The position numbers and the translations under genes were made by a program. Below the pieces are notes generated by a model that was not told the origin of the DNA, did no database searches, and was given only the letters and a program-made list of their open reading frames with translations. A stretch of 64,000 nt of DNA, from assembly GCA_916613615.1 (NCBI GenBank), contig OU744728.1:31441950-31505949 (forward strand), written 5' to 3'. Of this stretch, positions 9,441 to 20,486 are shown piece by piece. Position 1 is the first letter of the stretch, and each line of letters opens with the position of its first letter. The stretch comes from Steromphala cineraria. Taxonomy: Eukaryota; Mollusca; Gastropoda; Trochida; Trochidae.

Positions 9441-11354
9441 AATGCCCTATGACGTCAATAACAATTGGCTATGACTGTCGTCAGCCATTCAGCCAAGATG
9501 CCCTATGACGTCAATAACAATTGGCTATGACTGTCGTCAGCCATTCAGCCAAGATGCCCTATGACGTCAATAACAATTGGCTATGACTGTCGTCAGCCAT
9601 TCAGCCAAGATGCCCTATGACGTCAATAACAATTGGCTATGACTGTCGTCAGCCATTCAGCCAATATGCCCTATGACGTCAATAACAATTGGCTATGACT
9701 GTCGTCAGCTATTCAGCCAAGATGCCCTATGACGTCAATAACAATTGGCTATGACTGTCGTCAGCCATTCAGCCAAGATGCCCTATGACGTCAATAACAA
9801 TTGGCTATGACTGTCGTCAGCCATTCAGCCAAGATGCCCTATGACGTCAATAACAATTGGCTATGACTGTCGTCAGCTATTCAGCCAAGATGCCCTATGA
9901 CGTCAATAACAATTGGCTATGACTGTCGTCAGCTATTCAGCCAAGATGCCCTATGACGTCAATAACAATTGGCTATGACTGTCGTCAGCCATTCAGCCAA
10001 GATGCCCTATGACGTCAATAACAATTGGCTATGACTGTCGTCAGCCATTCAGCCAAGATGCCCTATGACGTCAATAACAATTGGCTATGACTGTCGTCAG
10101 CCATTCAGCCAAGATGCCCTATGACGTCAATAACAATTGGCTATGACTGTCGTCAGCCATTCAGCCAAGATGCCCTATGACGTCAATAACAATTGGCTAT
10201 GACTGTCGTCAGCCATTCAGCCAAGATGCCCTATGACGTCAATAACAATTGGCTATGACTGTCGTCAGCCATTCAGCCAAGATGCCCTATGACGTCAATA
10301 ACAATTGGCTATGACTGTCGTCAGCCATTCAGCCAAGATGCCCTATGACGTCAATAACAATTGGCTATGACTGTCGTCAGCCATTCAGCCAAGATGCCCT
10401 ATGACGTCAATAACAATTGGCTATGACTGTCGTCAGCCATTCAGCCAAGATGCCCTATGACGTCAATAACAATTGGCTATGACTGTCGTCAGCCATTCAG
10501 CCAAGATGCCCTATGACGTCAATAACAATTGGCTATGACTGTCGTCAGCCATTCAGCCAAGATGCCCTATGACGTCAATAACAATTGGCTATGACTGTCG
10601 TCAGCCATTCAGCCAAGATGCCCTATGACGTCAATAACAATTGGCTATGACTGTCGTCAGCCATTCAGCCAAGATGCCCTATGACGTCAATAACAATTGG
10701 CTATGACTGTCGTCAGCTATTCAGCCAAGATGCCCTATGACGTCAATAACAATTGGCTATGACTGTCGTCAGCCATTCAGCCAAGATGCCCTATGACGTC
10801 AATAACAATTGGCTATGACTGTCGTCAGCCATTCAGCCAAGATGCCCTATGACGTCAATAACAATTGGCTATGACTGTCGTCAGCCATTCAGCCAAGATG
10901 CCCTATGACGTCAATAACAATTGGCTATGACTGTCGTCAGCCATTCAGCCAAGATGCCCTATGACGTCAATAACAATTGGCTATGACTGTCGTCAGCCAT
11001 TCAGCCAAGATGCCCTATGACGTCAATAACAATTGGCTATGACTGTCGTCAGCCATTCAGCCAAGATGCCCTATGACGTCAATAACAATTGGCTATGACT
11101 GTCGTCAGCCATTCAGCCAAGATGCCCTATGACGTCAATAACAATTGGCTATGACTGTCGTCAGCCATTCAGCCAAGATGCCCTATGACGTCAATAACAA
11201 TTGGCTATGACTGTCGTCAGCCATTCAGCCAAGATGCCCTATGACGTCAATAACAATTGGCTATGACTGTCGTCAGCCATTCAGCCAAGATGCCCTATGA
11301 CGTCAATAACAATTGGCTATGACTGTCGTCAGCCATTCAGCCAAGATGCCCTAT
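9441..11354. repeat. Satellite: 34 copies of a 56-base CRE/CCAAT-bearing unit
   Basis: The unit begins GATGCCCTATGACGTCAATA, continues AACAATTGGCTATGACTG and ends TCGTCAGCCATTCAGCCAA. The period is exactly 56 and 1904 bases give 34 units plus a 10-base stub. Each unit has the palindromic CRE TGACGTCA and, about 8 bases on, ATTGGCT (inverted CCAAT box). A bulged hairpin, TGGCTATGAC / GTCAGCCA around a TGTC loop, can also form in every unit. Copies are nearly identical: the visible variants are AGCTATTC in place of AGCCATTC near 9708, 9876, 9932 and 10716, and CCAATATG near 9665. As 56 is not a multiple of three, it is not coding. Confidence 0.97.
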
Positions 11355-11888
11355 CTGGCTGGAAGTCATAAACTCAACAATTGTTTCGAATGGACACTTT
11401 ATGGAGTTATTTCATTTGGAAAAACTTTGAACAACCATTTAGATGAATAATACGATTGGTTGAATGCATAAATAGATTATATTTTTTTAGATACTTATGT
11501 GGCAAATGATAATAACAATGGCAACTGTATACAAGGGCATGTAACTCATTGATATCAAACTCGATTGTTCTTATTTCTTTCATTTCCATCCAAATAATTA
11601 AATAAAAGAGTACTTATTGCCAATCATAAATCCAAAACTATTTCATACAACTAAGATATAATCATCTTTTTCTTATCAGTAACAAAAGAAAATGCATCAG
11701 TTGACAAGCTATCATACGTCCATCCATTAACATGTTGATTGTGCAATTTTGGAACTGTTTGTTCAATCAAATTTGCTTGAGCAATTTTCCAATTCCTTAT
11801 TTGCACACCAAAGGTCACCGGGACGAGCTCTCCCACTGGTCAATACTAGATCAACAGTATGACCTGACATATAACCTGTTAATCTACA
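11355..11888. other. Non-coding stretch between satellite and LINE
   Basis: No gene was recognised. Overlapping opposite-strand ORFs at 11651-11836 and 11732-11938 lack motifs. Confidence 0.4.
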
Positions 11889-12030
11889 GACAGACAGACA
11901 GACAGACAGACAGATTTTATTTGTATAAATGGCCATGAGGCCAACAGTACAATGACATTTGTTTTCATATACAATTATTCTGGAGCGCCTTTACATTGTC
12001 TACACTTTGTTCTCACGTACAGGTGATACT

Positions 12031-12624
12031 TTAGCACAACACAGCTAAGGGTAATATAATATTAACTGATGTTGTATTCATTAGGCTTATAAATTTGTCT
12101 TGATTTGGGTTAATGTAATAATAGCATGGTAAATATTTAGTTTGTACATCATTATAAAATGGACATTCCAGTAATACATGGTATTCATTTTCTAACTTGC
12201 TGTTGTTACAGTGAGGGCACAAAGCAATGGAAGTATCTTCACTTATTGATCTGCTAGACTAAGTTGTATCTTGTAGCCAGCTATACCACAACGAAATTTT
12301 GTCAGTGCTCTTCGCAGATTAAGCGAGGGCAACACTTGTAAATATATTTCTGGCATAATACTTAATTTAAATGTTGAATATGTGTTGAAATATTTTGAAC
12401 TATTCACAGAGGCTGACCACTCTTGACAATAAATATCTTTACATCTTTGTGCTAATAAACAGTTCTTTGTTACCTACATTCTGATTCAACCAGGCGTAAG
12501 ATAGACCGTACTGAAATAATAACTCTAGCACTGATGAAGTCCAGTTAACATCTCCAGAATCATCAAAACGTTTCAGCATTAGATAACATCGCTTTGAATT
12601 ACCGGAATCGGTCTGTCTCAGCAA
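12031..12624 (-). pseudogene. C-terminal region of LINE II ORF2 (zinc motif)
   Basis: The ORF at 12222-12031 begins MCPHCNNSKLENEYHVLLEC, a C-X2-C-X8-H-X4-C cluster usual at the C-terminus of this LINE group's RT protein and thought to bind nucleic acid. The ORF at 12624-12439 (RFDDSGDVNWTSSVLELLF) is the preceding thumb segment. Between them the reading changes frame, with KFRCGIAGYKI visible in another frame. The parts are in the correct order but disrupted. Confidence 0.75.
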
Positions 12625-12630
12625 CCGTAT

Positions 12631-13665
12631 TCAATACGATATCACTCTTGTTTTATAGTTAACATGTAGCTGGTGTCGACCACATTCAGCCAATATAGCT
12701 TTGGTGGGGGAGCCGTAGCCAACTCCTAGCACAAACTTACAAAACTTTGAATGTACCTTTTCTATATTATAACACAACACTGTCCCCCAAATCTCAGCCC
12801 CATACAATAGCATTGGTTGAATTTTTCCATCAAAAATCTTAAAAACAATATCTGGAAGTACAGTTTTATAGGCACAGATGATTTTTTTAATTGGGTACAG
12901 AGCCTTCTCTGCTTGTTTGCATAAAATATCACAAGCATTTGAAAACATATTACGACATGACAAAGTTAATCCAAGATATTTATAATAATTGACAGTTTCA
13001 AGTTTCGTGTTACCGATGTGCCATTTTTCATATTTTGACACTTTGCCTCCTTTTTTGAACACTACGACTTTGGTCTTGTCAGTATTTATTGAAAGTCCCC
13101 ATTTCGTACAATACTTTTCTAGAATATCAATTTTCTTTTGAAGATTTATAACACTGTCTCCAAATATTGCAACATCATCAGCAAACAACAGGATTGAGAG
13201 AGCATCAACCGCTTCATCAATAAATGCACCACTATAATTACTTTCCACTATATCTTTAACCAATTCTTCAATGTATAAAATGAATAGTATAGGAGATAGG
13301 ATACAACCCTGTCGAACTCCAGCCGTAGTATCAAAAACCTCTGTCATAGTTTGTTTATTACATCGAACAGCAGATTTAACATGTGTGTACATATTTCGAA
13401 GCAGGGTATTTATTTTACCGTGTAGGCCATTATTAAGAAGAACTGATAGGAGTTTGTTTCTGTCAACGGTATCGAAGGCTTTCTTAAAATCGACAAATAT
13501 ACAATAGAACTTGCCACGTTTCTTTCTGATATATTTATGAATTACAGAATATAGAGTGAATATTTTATCAGTTGTACTATAATCTTCCCTAAAGCCTGCC
13601 TGTGATTCAGATAACAGTTCTTGTGTAGTAATCCAAAACTTAATTCGTGACTCTATAATGTACAT
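12631..13665 (-). CDS. LINE II reverse transcriptase core, 344 aa
   Basis: This is a reverse transcriptase used in target-primed reverse transcription. Motif A is at residues 57-66 (IFVDFKKAFDT). GVRQGCILSPILF is at 117-129. The catalytic FADD is at 161-164 within LLFADDVAIFGD. NTDKTKVVVFKKGG and YKYLGLTL mark the thumb. The listed Met lies inside the domain: the frame upstream continues RGIALLDILSKVFMYIIESR, so the true protein is longer and is joined through a frameshift to the ORF at 14141-13797. The core itself is uninterrupted for over 1 kb. Confidence 0.88.
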   Translation of the reverse strand: MYIIESRIKFWITTQELLSESQAGFREDYSTTDKIFTLYSVIHKYIRKKRGKFYCIFVDFKKAFDTVDRNKLLSVLLNNGLHGKINTLLRNMYTHVKSAVRCNKQTMTEVFDTTAGVRQGCILSPILFILYIEELVKDIVESNYSGAFIDEAVDALSILLFADDVAIFGDSVINLQKKIDILEKYCTKWGLSINTDKTKVVVFKKGGKVSKYEKWHIGNTKLETVNYYKYLGLTLSCRNMFSNACDILCKQAEKALYPIKKIICAYKTVLPDIVFKIFDGKIQPMLLYGAEIWGTVLCYNIEKVHSKFCKFVLGVGYGSPTKAILAECGRHQLHVNYKTRVISY

Positions 13666-13796
13666 AAATACTTTGCTAAGGATATCGAGTAGAGCAATGC
13701 CCCTATTGTTATTTGGGTCATTTCTACTTCAAGATTTATACAAATAACGATCAAACCAATATGCCATTGATCTGGGAGAATTCCAGTGTTCAGTAT

Positions 13797-14141
13797 CTAA
13801 TTAAAGAAACGATTATAAAATGGCACTAATAGAGAACAGGACTCTTTAATAGCTTCCACTGGAATGCCATCCGCTCCGGGGGCTTTGCCATTTTTAAGAT
13901 GTTTAATAGAATTCATAATCTCTTGATCAGACATTTCAGTACCTAATATGTCATCACAATTTCTGCACTGGTCGCAATTACAAGCATCATGGCTTAATAA
14001 AAATTCTCTAACATCTCTATCAAATAGGGAGTTCTCGTTTGGATTTGGGTTAAGAAGATCTCTAAAGTAATCTGACCATGTATCAGCTGTTATGTTCGCG
14101 GTAGCATAGTTATTGATCGTTTTCCAGAATTCTTTGCGCAT
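13797..14141 (-). pseudogene. LINE II pre-RT segment
   Basis: The 114-residue fragment contains MSDQEIMNSIKHLKNGKAPG and ADGIPVEAIKESC, the conserved entry into LINE RT domains (the KNGKAPGxDGIP motif). Stops separate it from the RT core near 13700. A small Cys-rich loop (CNCDQCRNCDD) lies in the linker. Upstream, coding similarity stops at about 14170, the truncation point. Confidence 0.75.
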
Positions 14142-14178
14142 GTTACTTTTTGCTGCATTAGCAATTTAAAGAGCTATT

Positions 14179-14469
14179 TTAATCTAAATTTATTTTGATT
14201 GGCAGGATGGAGCTAACTTTGTGGTATGTGTATTCTACATACAACAGTGAATGTACATAACGTATCTGGCGAAATCTAGCATACCCTATGGCAAAAATAT
14301 GACATACAAGCTTTACATTATCATCAAATTGCCAATAATTTATTGAATTCTCATAAAGAACACAATCATAAGAGCTATTTCCCCACATATTTGGTCCAGG
14401 TCTTTCAAAACTATTAAATCTGACAGCACATGAGTTAATAGATTCATAGATGTTGTTACTCCATGACAA
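14179..14469 (-). other. Unassigned ORF, 96 aa
   Basis: It abuts the 5' end of the LINE II copy on the same strand. The translation (for example FERPGPNMWGNSSYDCVLY) has no motif I recognise. It may be part of another repeat or chance. Confidence 0.2.
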
Positions 14470-14636
14470 TCATTCCAATTAGAGAAAATAGAAAGCTATC
14501 AAACAATATACTATGCAGATGGAACCAACTTTCAGTAAGTGTTTCTGTGCTATTGGAAGTTGTTTTCATACAAATACAGTAATGAGTTTTCTAATTGGTA
14601 TTCTAATTGGAATTCCTGTCCTTCATCCATTCACTT

Positions 14637-15022
14637 TTCAGTCTTATCTTGGTTCTGTATTCTAAACTATACAGTCTTATCTTGGTTCTGTATTCTAAAC
14701 TACACAGTCTTATCTTGGTTATGTATTCTACACTATACAGTCTTATCTTGGTTCTGTATTCTACACTATACAGTCTTATCTTGGTTCTGTATTCTAAACT
14801 ACACAGTCTTATCTTGGTTCTGTATTCTACACTATCTTGGTTCTGTATTCTAAACTACACAGTCTTATCTTGGTTATGTATTCTACACTATACAGTCTTA
14901 TCTTGGTTCTGTATTCTACACTATACAGTCTTATCTTGGTTATGTATTCTACACTATACAGTCTTATCTTGGTTCTGTATTCTACACTATACAGTCTTAT
15001 CTTGGTTCTGTATTCTACACTT
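14637..15022. repeat. 33-base minisatellite, about 11-12 copies
   Basis: The unit has the core TCTTATCTTGGTTCTGTATT plus CTAAACTATACAG, with A/C and T/C variants. One unit near 14829 lacks about eight bases. Because 33 is a multiple of three, frames stay open (repeats of VLSWFCILNYT and SLILVLYSKLY), but reading through in two frames with only hydrophobic repeats argues for a by-product. Confidence 0.92.
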
Positions 15023-16200
15023 TTGTTTCACTTTTACAAATGAAAATGATATTGATAATTTCTTAGGCATGAGGAGTGACCATGTTCATGTCTTCACCAG
15101 TCTAATACAACCTTCATTCACAAAACAAATCGTACTAGCCTATCGTCCTCATGATGAATTATGGATTTTGACATTTGATGATTCAAATATTTATAAAGGA
15201 TATCGGTCAAAAACTTTGTTATGTATACCGGTTTACAGTAATTATGTATTCGACCAAATGTGAAAGGTGCAGTACAGTGGGGCTAGCCAGTGCTTGTTGT
15301 GAAGCAGGCCTTATTATAAAGCAGTGTCGGACCGACATACCTTCCTGGCAGCTCCCCGCGATTGTAGCTTGTCCATGATTAAGGTACAGGTAGGAAGAGC
15401 GAGGCAGGTGGGGCGATAACAGCGGCCGACAGGTGTACATGTACTTCTCTCGTCTCAACTGGGCGTCTCGGTGAAACCAGCCACAAGCACACAGTTGGGA
15501 CTCTTCCCAGCGCCATGTTGGATACTGTTGACACTAAGGAATGTCTACCTGTCCCTCACACGACAATCACATATTAAAGTAGATTCTAACCTTGAAAGTA
15601 AGGAAAGCGACACATTATTGTTTGTTGATATACTGTACAATTCGAGTAGTTGTTTACACCGATGGCAATGACGGGTGTGCTGTTAAGTCCACAGTTAGCG
15701 TAAGTGGGTCAACTGAAAGGCGACACTTCACCTGTTGTACCTGCGTGCCTATGTGCTGGCGGATTTGACAGGTTGGCCCATCAAGGGAGACAACTGCCAG
15801 CCACACAGTACAACAAGTGACAAAAAGTTTTAGGATAAACCTTTAACAATTAGAGATTTCCTACCAAGAATGCAAGTTAGACCTCGGGATATGTTTGCCT
15901 TCAAGCGTGAAGTTCTGTAATTGGTGTTTCCTTTTTTGTCGAACTTATGCTCGATTCTTTCTAATACGATAGAGGTACAGGTAGCTCAACATTTGATGAA
16001 CCAATTTTTATTAAATTTTAGTATATCGTGAAGCTTGGGGTACATAATGCCAATAACAACGGAGAAATATGGATTTTAAGTAACATTTCTCTATTTTCTC
16101 GGTGAATTATTTAGAGATGAAACTCCCTTTTTGTAACCGACGCGGGTGGACTTATCGGGGTTCATAATTTTCATATTTTTCAAATGATGCCCTAGGGAGG
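15023..16200. other. No gene recognised
   Basis: 15290-15480 is less AT-rich than its surroundings and has opposing ORFs (15175-15378, 15219-15458) without motifs. A promoter or exon there cannot be excluded, but nothing supports one. Confidence 0.35.
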
Positions 16201-16349
16201 GGAGCAGGACAAAAGCCACCCGGAGAAATGCCACCTAGGACATAAGCCACCTAGGACAAAAGCCACCCGGACAAAAGCCACCCGGACAAAAGCCACCCGG
16301 ACAAATGCCACCTAGGACATAAGCCACCTAGGACAAAAGCCACCCACTT
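16201..16349. repeat. Left array of foldback element B
   Basis: Tandem 15-base units GGACAAAAGCCACCC occur with CTA or CGG joints and some GACATAAGCC and GACAAATGCC variants. The orientation is opposite to the array at 24670-24847. Confidence 0.88.
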
Positions 16350-16728
16350 ATTTATTGTTACAGACTTATAAAATGAGTGTGCTATTACTATTTTATGATA
16401 CCAATTGATATTATATATAGTCAAATGATTCCTCCACTAACAATATTCTGAAGTATTTCTTTTTTTGAAAATATCTTGTTTTACCGATATGCAGAGTTAT
16501 GTTTTAATACTTGTATTATCTTTAAAAGGTTTAGGTTTAATGGTTTTATAGTAAATCTTGATGAAGCAGTGGAATTGGGTCTGATTAATTAATCTTAAGT
16601 TAATCTGGATGTAGTTAAGAATAGGTTAATATTTTGTCAAAATATCTTTAAACATATTTTACTTTTACCAGTTATTAAACTGGTGTAATGTTTCAAGAAT
16701 GTTGCTGTTCTAAAATACTTATTGATTC

Positions 16729-17145
16729 TTAAATTTTCCGATAAATAAACAGATAGCTATAGTGAATCACGTCTTCATAAGATTGACCACATGAGCACCT
16801 GGTGTTTTCGGATATGTATCTAAAATATCTATGCGCATCTAAATCACTAGAGCAAAATTTGCGTCGCCAATGAATGACTTGACAGAATCTAGACCCTGGA
16901 CTGACTTCGGTTATATAGTTATGCTGTGCAACTGTTTTGATTTGACATTGTTTTGAACTAAGTAATGGAGAGGCGTGGATGATTTCATTTAGTAGGGAAT
17001 TCCACAGCATAATGATACTGGGTACGATAGATTGAGCATATCTCTGTATTCTACAATTAATTGCTTGAATTGAGGAACTATTTTCAAGATTGTAGTTGTT
17101 ATGTTGGAATATTCGTCCTGGTATAAGATCACTTAGGTAATCTGT
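16729..17145 (-). pseudogene. LINE C-terminal relic inside element B
   Basis: The continuous minus-strand frame from about 17145 reads YLSDLIPGRIFQHNNYNLEN, then QSIVPSIIMLWNSLLNEI, then CSCGQSYEDVIHY. The order (a Y..L-N segment, a WN-LP-like motif, then a Cys/His end) matches the C-terminus of CR1/Jockey-type LINE ORF2 proteins. A homologous stretch sits at the same place in copy 3 (22437-22850), so the LINE piece was already part of element B before the copies diverged. No RT core is present. Confidence 0.65.
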
Positions 17146-17260
17146 TTATTATAAACCTTTTCAAAAGGCCCTGCTAATAAAACTCTGGAAGTTAAAAATT
17201 CAGGTTGCAGACCCCCTTTAAGCTCTAAATATTCAGATTTCACAATTTCTCAATAGTGGC

Positions 17261-17449
17261 GTGTGTTTTCTATCTGTGTCATTATATGTACGAGATGATG
17301 AGGAGTTCTTCAACACATTGAGGAGACAAGTGTTTATGTATCAGAGGGAAGGTGTTATGCTCATCACTGGACACTTCAATTCCAGAGTAGGCGATGTTGC
17401 TGATTATATCGAAGGTGTTGATTGTGTTCCTGTTCAGGCTGAAATTTAG
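17261..17449 (+). pseudogene. LINE endonuclease fragment, N-terminal piece
   Basis: The ORF contains EEFFNTLRRQVFMYQREG then LITGHFNSRVGD and DYIEGVDCVP. The GDFNSR-type motif (here GHFNSR) is an active-site segment of the LINE apurinic-like endonuclease that nicks target DNA. Asp-to-His at this position would impair metal binding. Coding ends where the inserted repeat begins (17442). The continuation is at 18026. Confidence 0.75.
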
Positions 17450-17990
17450 CTATTTAGAAAAGAAATACATCACTTTGTAGAAAAATCTTTCGTCGAAATT
17501 TTGATATCATATTTAGATTGTTTAATCAACAATAACATACTTATTTCGACGCCCAAAGCACAGTAACCCTTGTAGAAAGGGCATAGCATTTAACGAACCC
17601 GTTTTCGGTGACGTATTCATTACACGTGTAGGATTTACACTGTGTCACAACTAGCGTATTTGCGTTCGATGGGTATCAACTTTGGCAGCAACGAATACCT
17701 AATTCGGAGAAAAAGAAAAGAAAATCTAGTCGTGCGCGACAAAGACCGTTTTCAAGCCTATATTTAGAGACCGGAAGTTGTGAGATGGCCACACTTGATT
17801 CGCCTTTATCTTGGCTGCCGTTTCCGTAATTTTGGTAAATTATTTCATATTTAATTAATTTTGGTCCGATTTTCCCTAGGTTGGTCGCTAAATTGTTCTA
17901 AAAATACAACGAATACATTAAAAATACTTTTTAAAATATTGCAAGTATGATACAGCATCTTTAATTGACACAAATATGTGTATGCTGAAT
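17442..17990. repeat. Interspersed repeat inserted in the LINE endonuclease
   Basis: It begins GAAATTTAGCTATT and contains TAGAAAAATCTTTCGTCGAA, AAAGAAAATCTAGTCGTGCG and GGCCACACTTGATTCGCC. The same sequence in reverse complement occupies about 60625-61172. There is no ORF or clear inverted end. The two boundary points match in both copies, so this is a discrete mobile unit of about 540 bases. Confidence 0.78.
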
Positions 17991-18025
17991 AGGAGGCTGG
18001 GATGTAATGTAATGAAGGGAGGTCA

Positions 18026-18565
18026 GTGATAGACTACATTGTTGTCCCACAGGAACAGCTCCATGTGTTCACCAACTTCTCTGTTCAGCCTATATCAGCA
18101 CTTCTTAACAGCTTACAAGGCAGTGTACCAACTTCTATACCCCATTATTCCCAGTTGTCAGCAAATTTGTGTACCTCAGAAGTCATGAATACAGAAAATA
18201 ATATGAATATGTTTAATGAAAGTGATAAACCCCAATTCAACTGTAAGCCAGCATTCAAATTGAATAGCTTCTCAAAGGATTTCCTACACACCAAGGAGAC
18301 AGAAGAAGTTCTCAAATCAAGCATCAATAAGATACATCAGAGCCTAGAAGTGATGAACGATATTGATCTGGTATATGAAGAGTTTCACTGCCTACTGGTT
18401 AATGGACTTGACAAACATGTCGGATCTCAACATGGAAGGAAGCATAAATGTCTCACTAAACCACACTTGGATAATCATTTGCAGGAGAAATGGAAGAAAC
18501 TGTGTGATAGTGAAAGGGCCTGGCTAAAGTGTAAGTTCTCTACTGGCAAGAAAAAACTTAGGTAA
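18026..18565 (+). pseudogene. LINE I endonuclease C-terminus and linker, 179 aa
   Basis: It opens with MIDYIVVPQEQLHVFTNF, the S/x-IDY-V substrate/DNA-contact motif near the end of LINE endonucleases, and continues to IPHYSQLSANL, corresponding to the catalytic D/H-H-S motif (PDHSxL, here PHYSQL). Residues 60-179 are a charged linker leading to the RT. It is separated from the first endonuclease piece by the inserted repeat. Confidence 0.75.
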
Positions 18566-18699
18566 GAATTTCAGACTTAACAGAAATTATTTGACAGGCT
18601 CCACAAAAAAATACAAACGACAATATCAGCAAACAGGAATCATTACCAACATTATAAATGAACATTCAGATAGATACCTTTTGAGAAGTTGGGACACTT

Positions 18700-19130
18700 G
18701 GCATTGGGCATGACAGAAAAACATGTATACCTATGGAAGTTCTTAATTCTGATGGAAAGCTTACTACAGATATTGAAGAAGTTATGTACCAGTGGAAACA
18801 CGACTATGATAGATTGTTCAACGAGAAGGTAGACTCAGAAGACACTCCTCATCTTCAGCAGATAAAATCGGAACTACGTTAAATGGAAAACTATGTAAAT
18901 GAATGTGAAGATATGGTTCAGATATCTTCTATTAGTTGGCCAATCAAACTAGAAGGGTAAAAGCAGCAGTAAACTAAACAAAGACCAAACAAACCAAATT
19001 GTTACATAAAATATTCACTGACTTCCTTGAAAACGGAGTCATTCCAATTCAGTGGAGACATGGCATCATACAACCTATTATAAAACCAGGCAGCACCGAC
19101 TTAAGGAAACCGTCTATATAGAGCAATTAC
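18700..19130 (+). pseudogene. LINE I pre-RT region, frameshifted
   Basis: Across two frames the translation shows LNSDGKLTTDIEEVMYQWKH and DYDRLFNEKVDSED, then FLENGVIPIQWRHGIIQPI followed by KPGSTDL. These are the linker and finger segments before the RT palm. The palm with its catalytic Asp residues is missing. Confidence 0.65.
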
Positions 19131-19281
19131 ACTTTTATATCTGTGCCTTGTTAACTGTACTGTTATATTTTTCGTTCAACTTCTTATTGTGCACTACGAT
19201 GGATGGGATGGAAAAGTTGCCTGAGAAATATTCAGACTTTTCTCCAAACTAACATTACAGGAAAATACCGTATCAAAGATA

Positions 19282-19913
19282 GTGTTTAGTGGGTCACGTC
19301 GGAAGAGGAAGTCTGGGATCAACAAAATTATATCTCTTGTAAAAATGTCTATAGATATTGATGTGATTAACTCCTCGTTTGTTAACTGTTTTATGAGCCA
19401 TGTGAAACACGGATGTCACGTTCATGACGATAAACTGTGGTTTAGTGAATTGTGCAACGACCGTAAACTACAAAATGGGAATAAATTAAGGACATAATTA
19501 TAGAAAGTTCAAAAAGGACAGATTGCCAGAAAGCTACCTATTCTACCCTATGTCAAGGTAACAGCGAAAATTGTTAGCAAAACTACGATGTGGCACACGC
19601 CCTTATACATTGAGACTGGCAGATACACCCGACACCTACACCTCTCGAATCCCGCCACTGCCCATTCTGTGAAAATATCATCGAGGATGAAGAACATTTC
19701 CTGATAGACTGCTCAATGTACGCCGATATAAGATATGAACTTTTTAACAGCGAATTTTTACCTGACCATTTCTTAAATTTTAACTCTACCCAAAAGCTAA
19801 TAACTGTGATGCAGTGTCCCGGAATTCAGCATAGCCTAGCTAGCTATATTGACAGAATGTTCCAGAGAAGAAAATCCCCTTTTAACTTAATGAGATTACA
19901 CTTTTATTTGTGA
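19282..19913 (+). pseudogene. LINE I C-terminal region with zinc motif
   Basis: The ORF at 19282-19497 covers HDDKLWFSELCNDRK. The next segment, in other frames, reads LLAKLRCGTRPYTLRLADT, then PFCENIIEDEEHFLIDCSMY. The ORF at 19716-19913 (MYADIRYELFNSEFLPDHF) ends in a basic stretch. This parallels the last 150 residues of the intact protein at 36431-38482 (FRCGVAPLHIETGRYTN; EDEMHVLLHCPLY), showing the two belong to one family. Confidence 0.75.
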
Positions 19914-20088
19914 TTTCAAGTATATTTTGTGATATTTGCATGTATGAAGTGCATAAAGCTGTATGTATGAAGTGCATGAAATTTGTATGTAAGAAGTGCA
20001 TGAATTTCATGTATGAAAGACTTGAAATTGTAAGCATGCATAAAAATAAAAATGTATGTAGGAAATTCATGAATGTATGTATGTATGC

Positions 20089-20137
20089 ATACGTGTGTGT
20101 GTGTGTGTATGTGTGTGTGTATGTATATATGTTTGTA

Positions 20138-20183
<46 letters not shown>

Positions 20184-20193
20184 GGTGTGTGTG

Positions 20194-20224
<31 letters not shown>

Positions 20225-20225
20225 A
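20089..20225. repeat. TG/CA microsatellite
   Basis: Compound TG repeats are interrupted by TATG and end in GCGTGCGTGC. It lies in the 3' untranslated part of LINE I, after a looser TGTATGAAGTGCATGAA repeat at 19938-20030. ORFs across it are artefacts. Confidence 0.95.
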
Positions 20226-20486
20226 TGTGACTATGAGACTATGGTTGATTTTGATAAAATACAGGTATTTGAATTATGTGATTTATCACATTTATTTTTC
20301 TTCTTTTATTTAGTGCATATATTTTGATTAATCTTTATTTATATATTGCATCATACATGGTTATTGCATTGCATTGTCTCTTATAGCTTTTTTGGCGGCT
20401 TGTACATTTTACCTTGTAGCTAAATGCATGTAACCTACATGTGTATACGAGATGAGACGAAAAAATAAATATTCTCTCTCTCTCCC

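Larger units (their letters stand above)
11889..14170 (-). mobile_element. Non-LTR retrotransposon (LINE family II), 5'-truncated
   Basis: On the minus strand the 3' end reads GGCCATTTATACAAATAAAAT followed by a CTGT microsatellite tail (11889-11913). Upstream come the C-terminal Cys/His motif (about 12220-12180), the thumb region (12624-12439), the RT core (13665-12631) and the pre-RT segment (14141-13797). No endonuclease domain is found above 14170, so the insertion is 5'-truncated. Frameshifts occur near 12628 and 13700. The same family is represented at 44101-44447 and 48596-51145, which share the GGGCCA-TGGCC motif near their 3' ends. Confidence 0.85.
16201..17150. mobile_element. Foldback element B, copy 1 (left end and interior)
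   Basis: It starts GGAGCAGGACAAAAGCCACC, the same terminus style as element A but with the unit GGACAAAAGCCACCC. About nine units run to 16349. The interior (from ACTTATTTATTGTTACAGAC) is repeated at 21788-22860 and partly at 21395-21645, which defines the family. No right array follows, so this copy lacks its right end. The interior carries a minus-strand LINE C-terminal relic. Confidence 0.7.
17250..20486 (+). mobile_element. LINE family I, decayed, with endonuclease part
   Basis: On the plus strand, parts of an apurinic-type endonuclease (17261-17449, then 18026-18200), the linker and pre-RT region (18200-19130), and the C-terminal zinc region (19282-19913) occur in order. The RT core is missing (deleted between about 19130 and 19282). 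The 3' end is a GAGATGAGACG motif, AATAAATA and a CTCT tail (about 20450-20486), matching the 3' ends at 36228 and 25513. A 540-base repeat interrupts the endonuclease at 17442-17990. Confidence 0.78.

Noticed and set aside
9441..11354. CRISPR-like array
   Set aside because: Units are contiguous and the same throughout; there are no variable spacers, and the context is eukaryotic. It is a satellite.
14607..15263. Long ORF of 218 aa over the 33-base repeat
   Set aside because: Open only because the unit is a multiple of three. Other plus-strand frames are open too, and the flanking codons have no protein character.
19882..20327. ORFs rich in VCVCVC or HTHTHT
   Set aside because: Translations of the TG/CA microsatellite on both strands.
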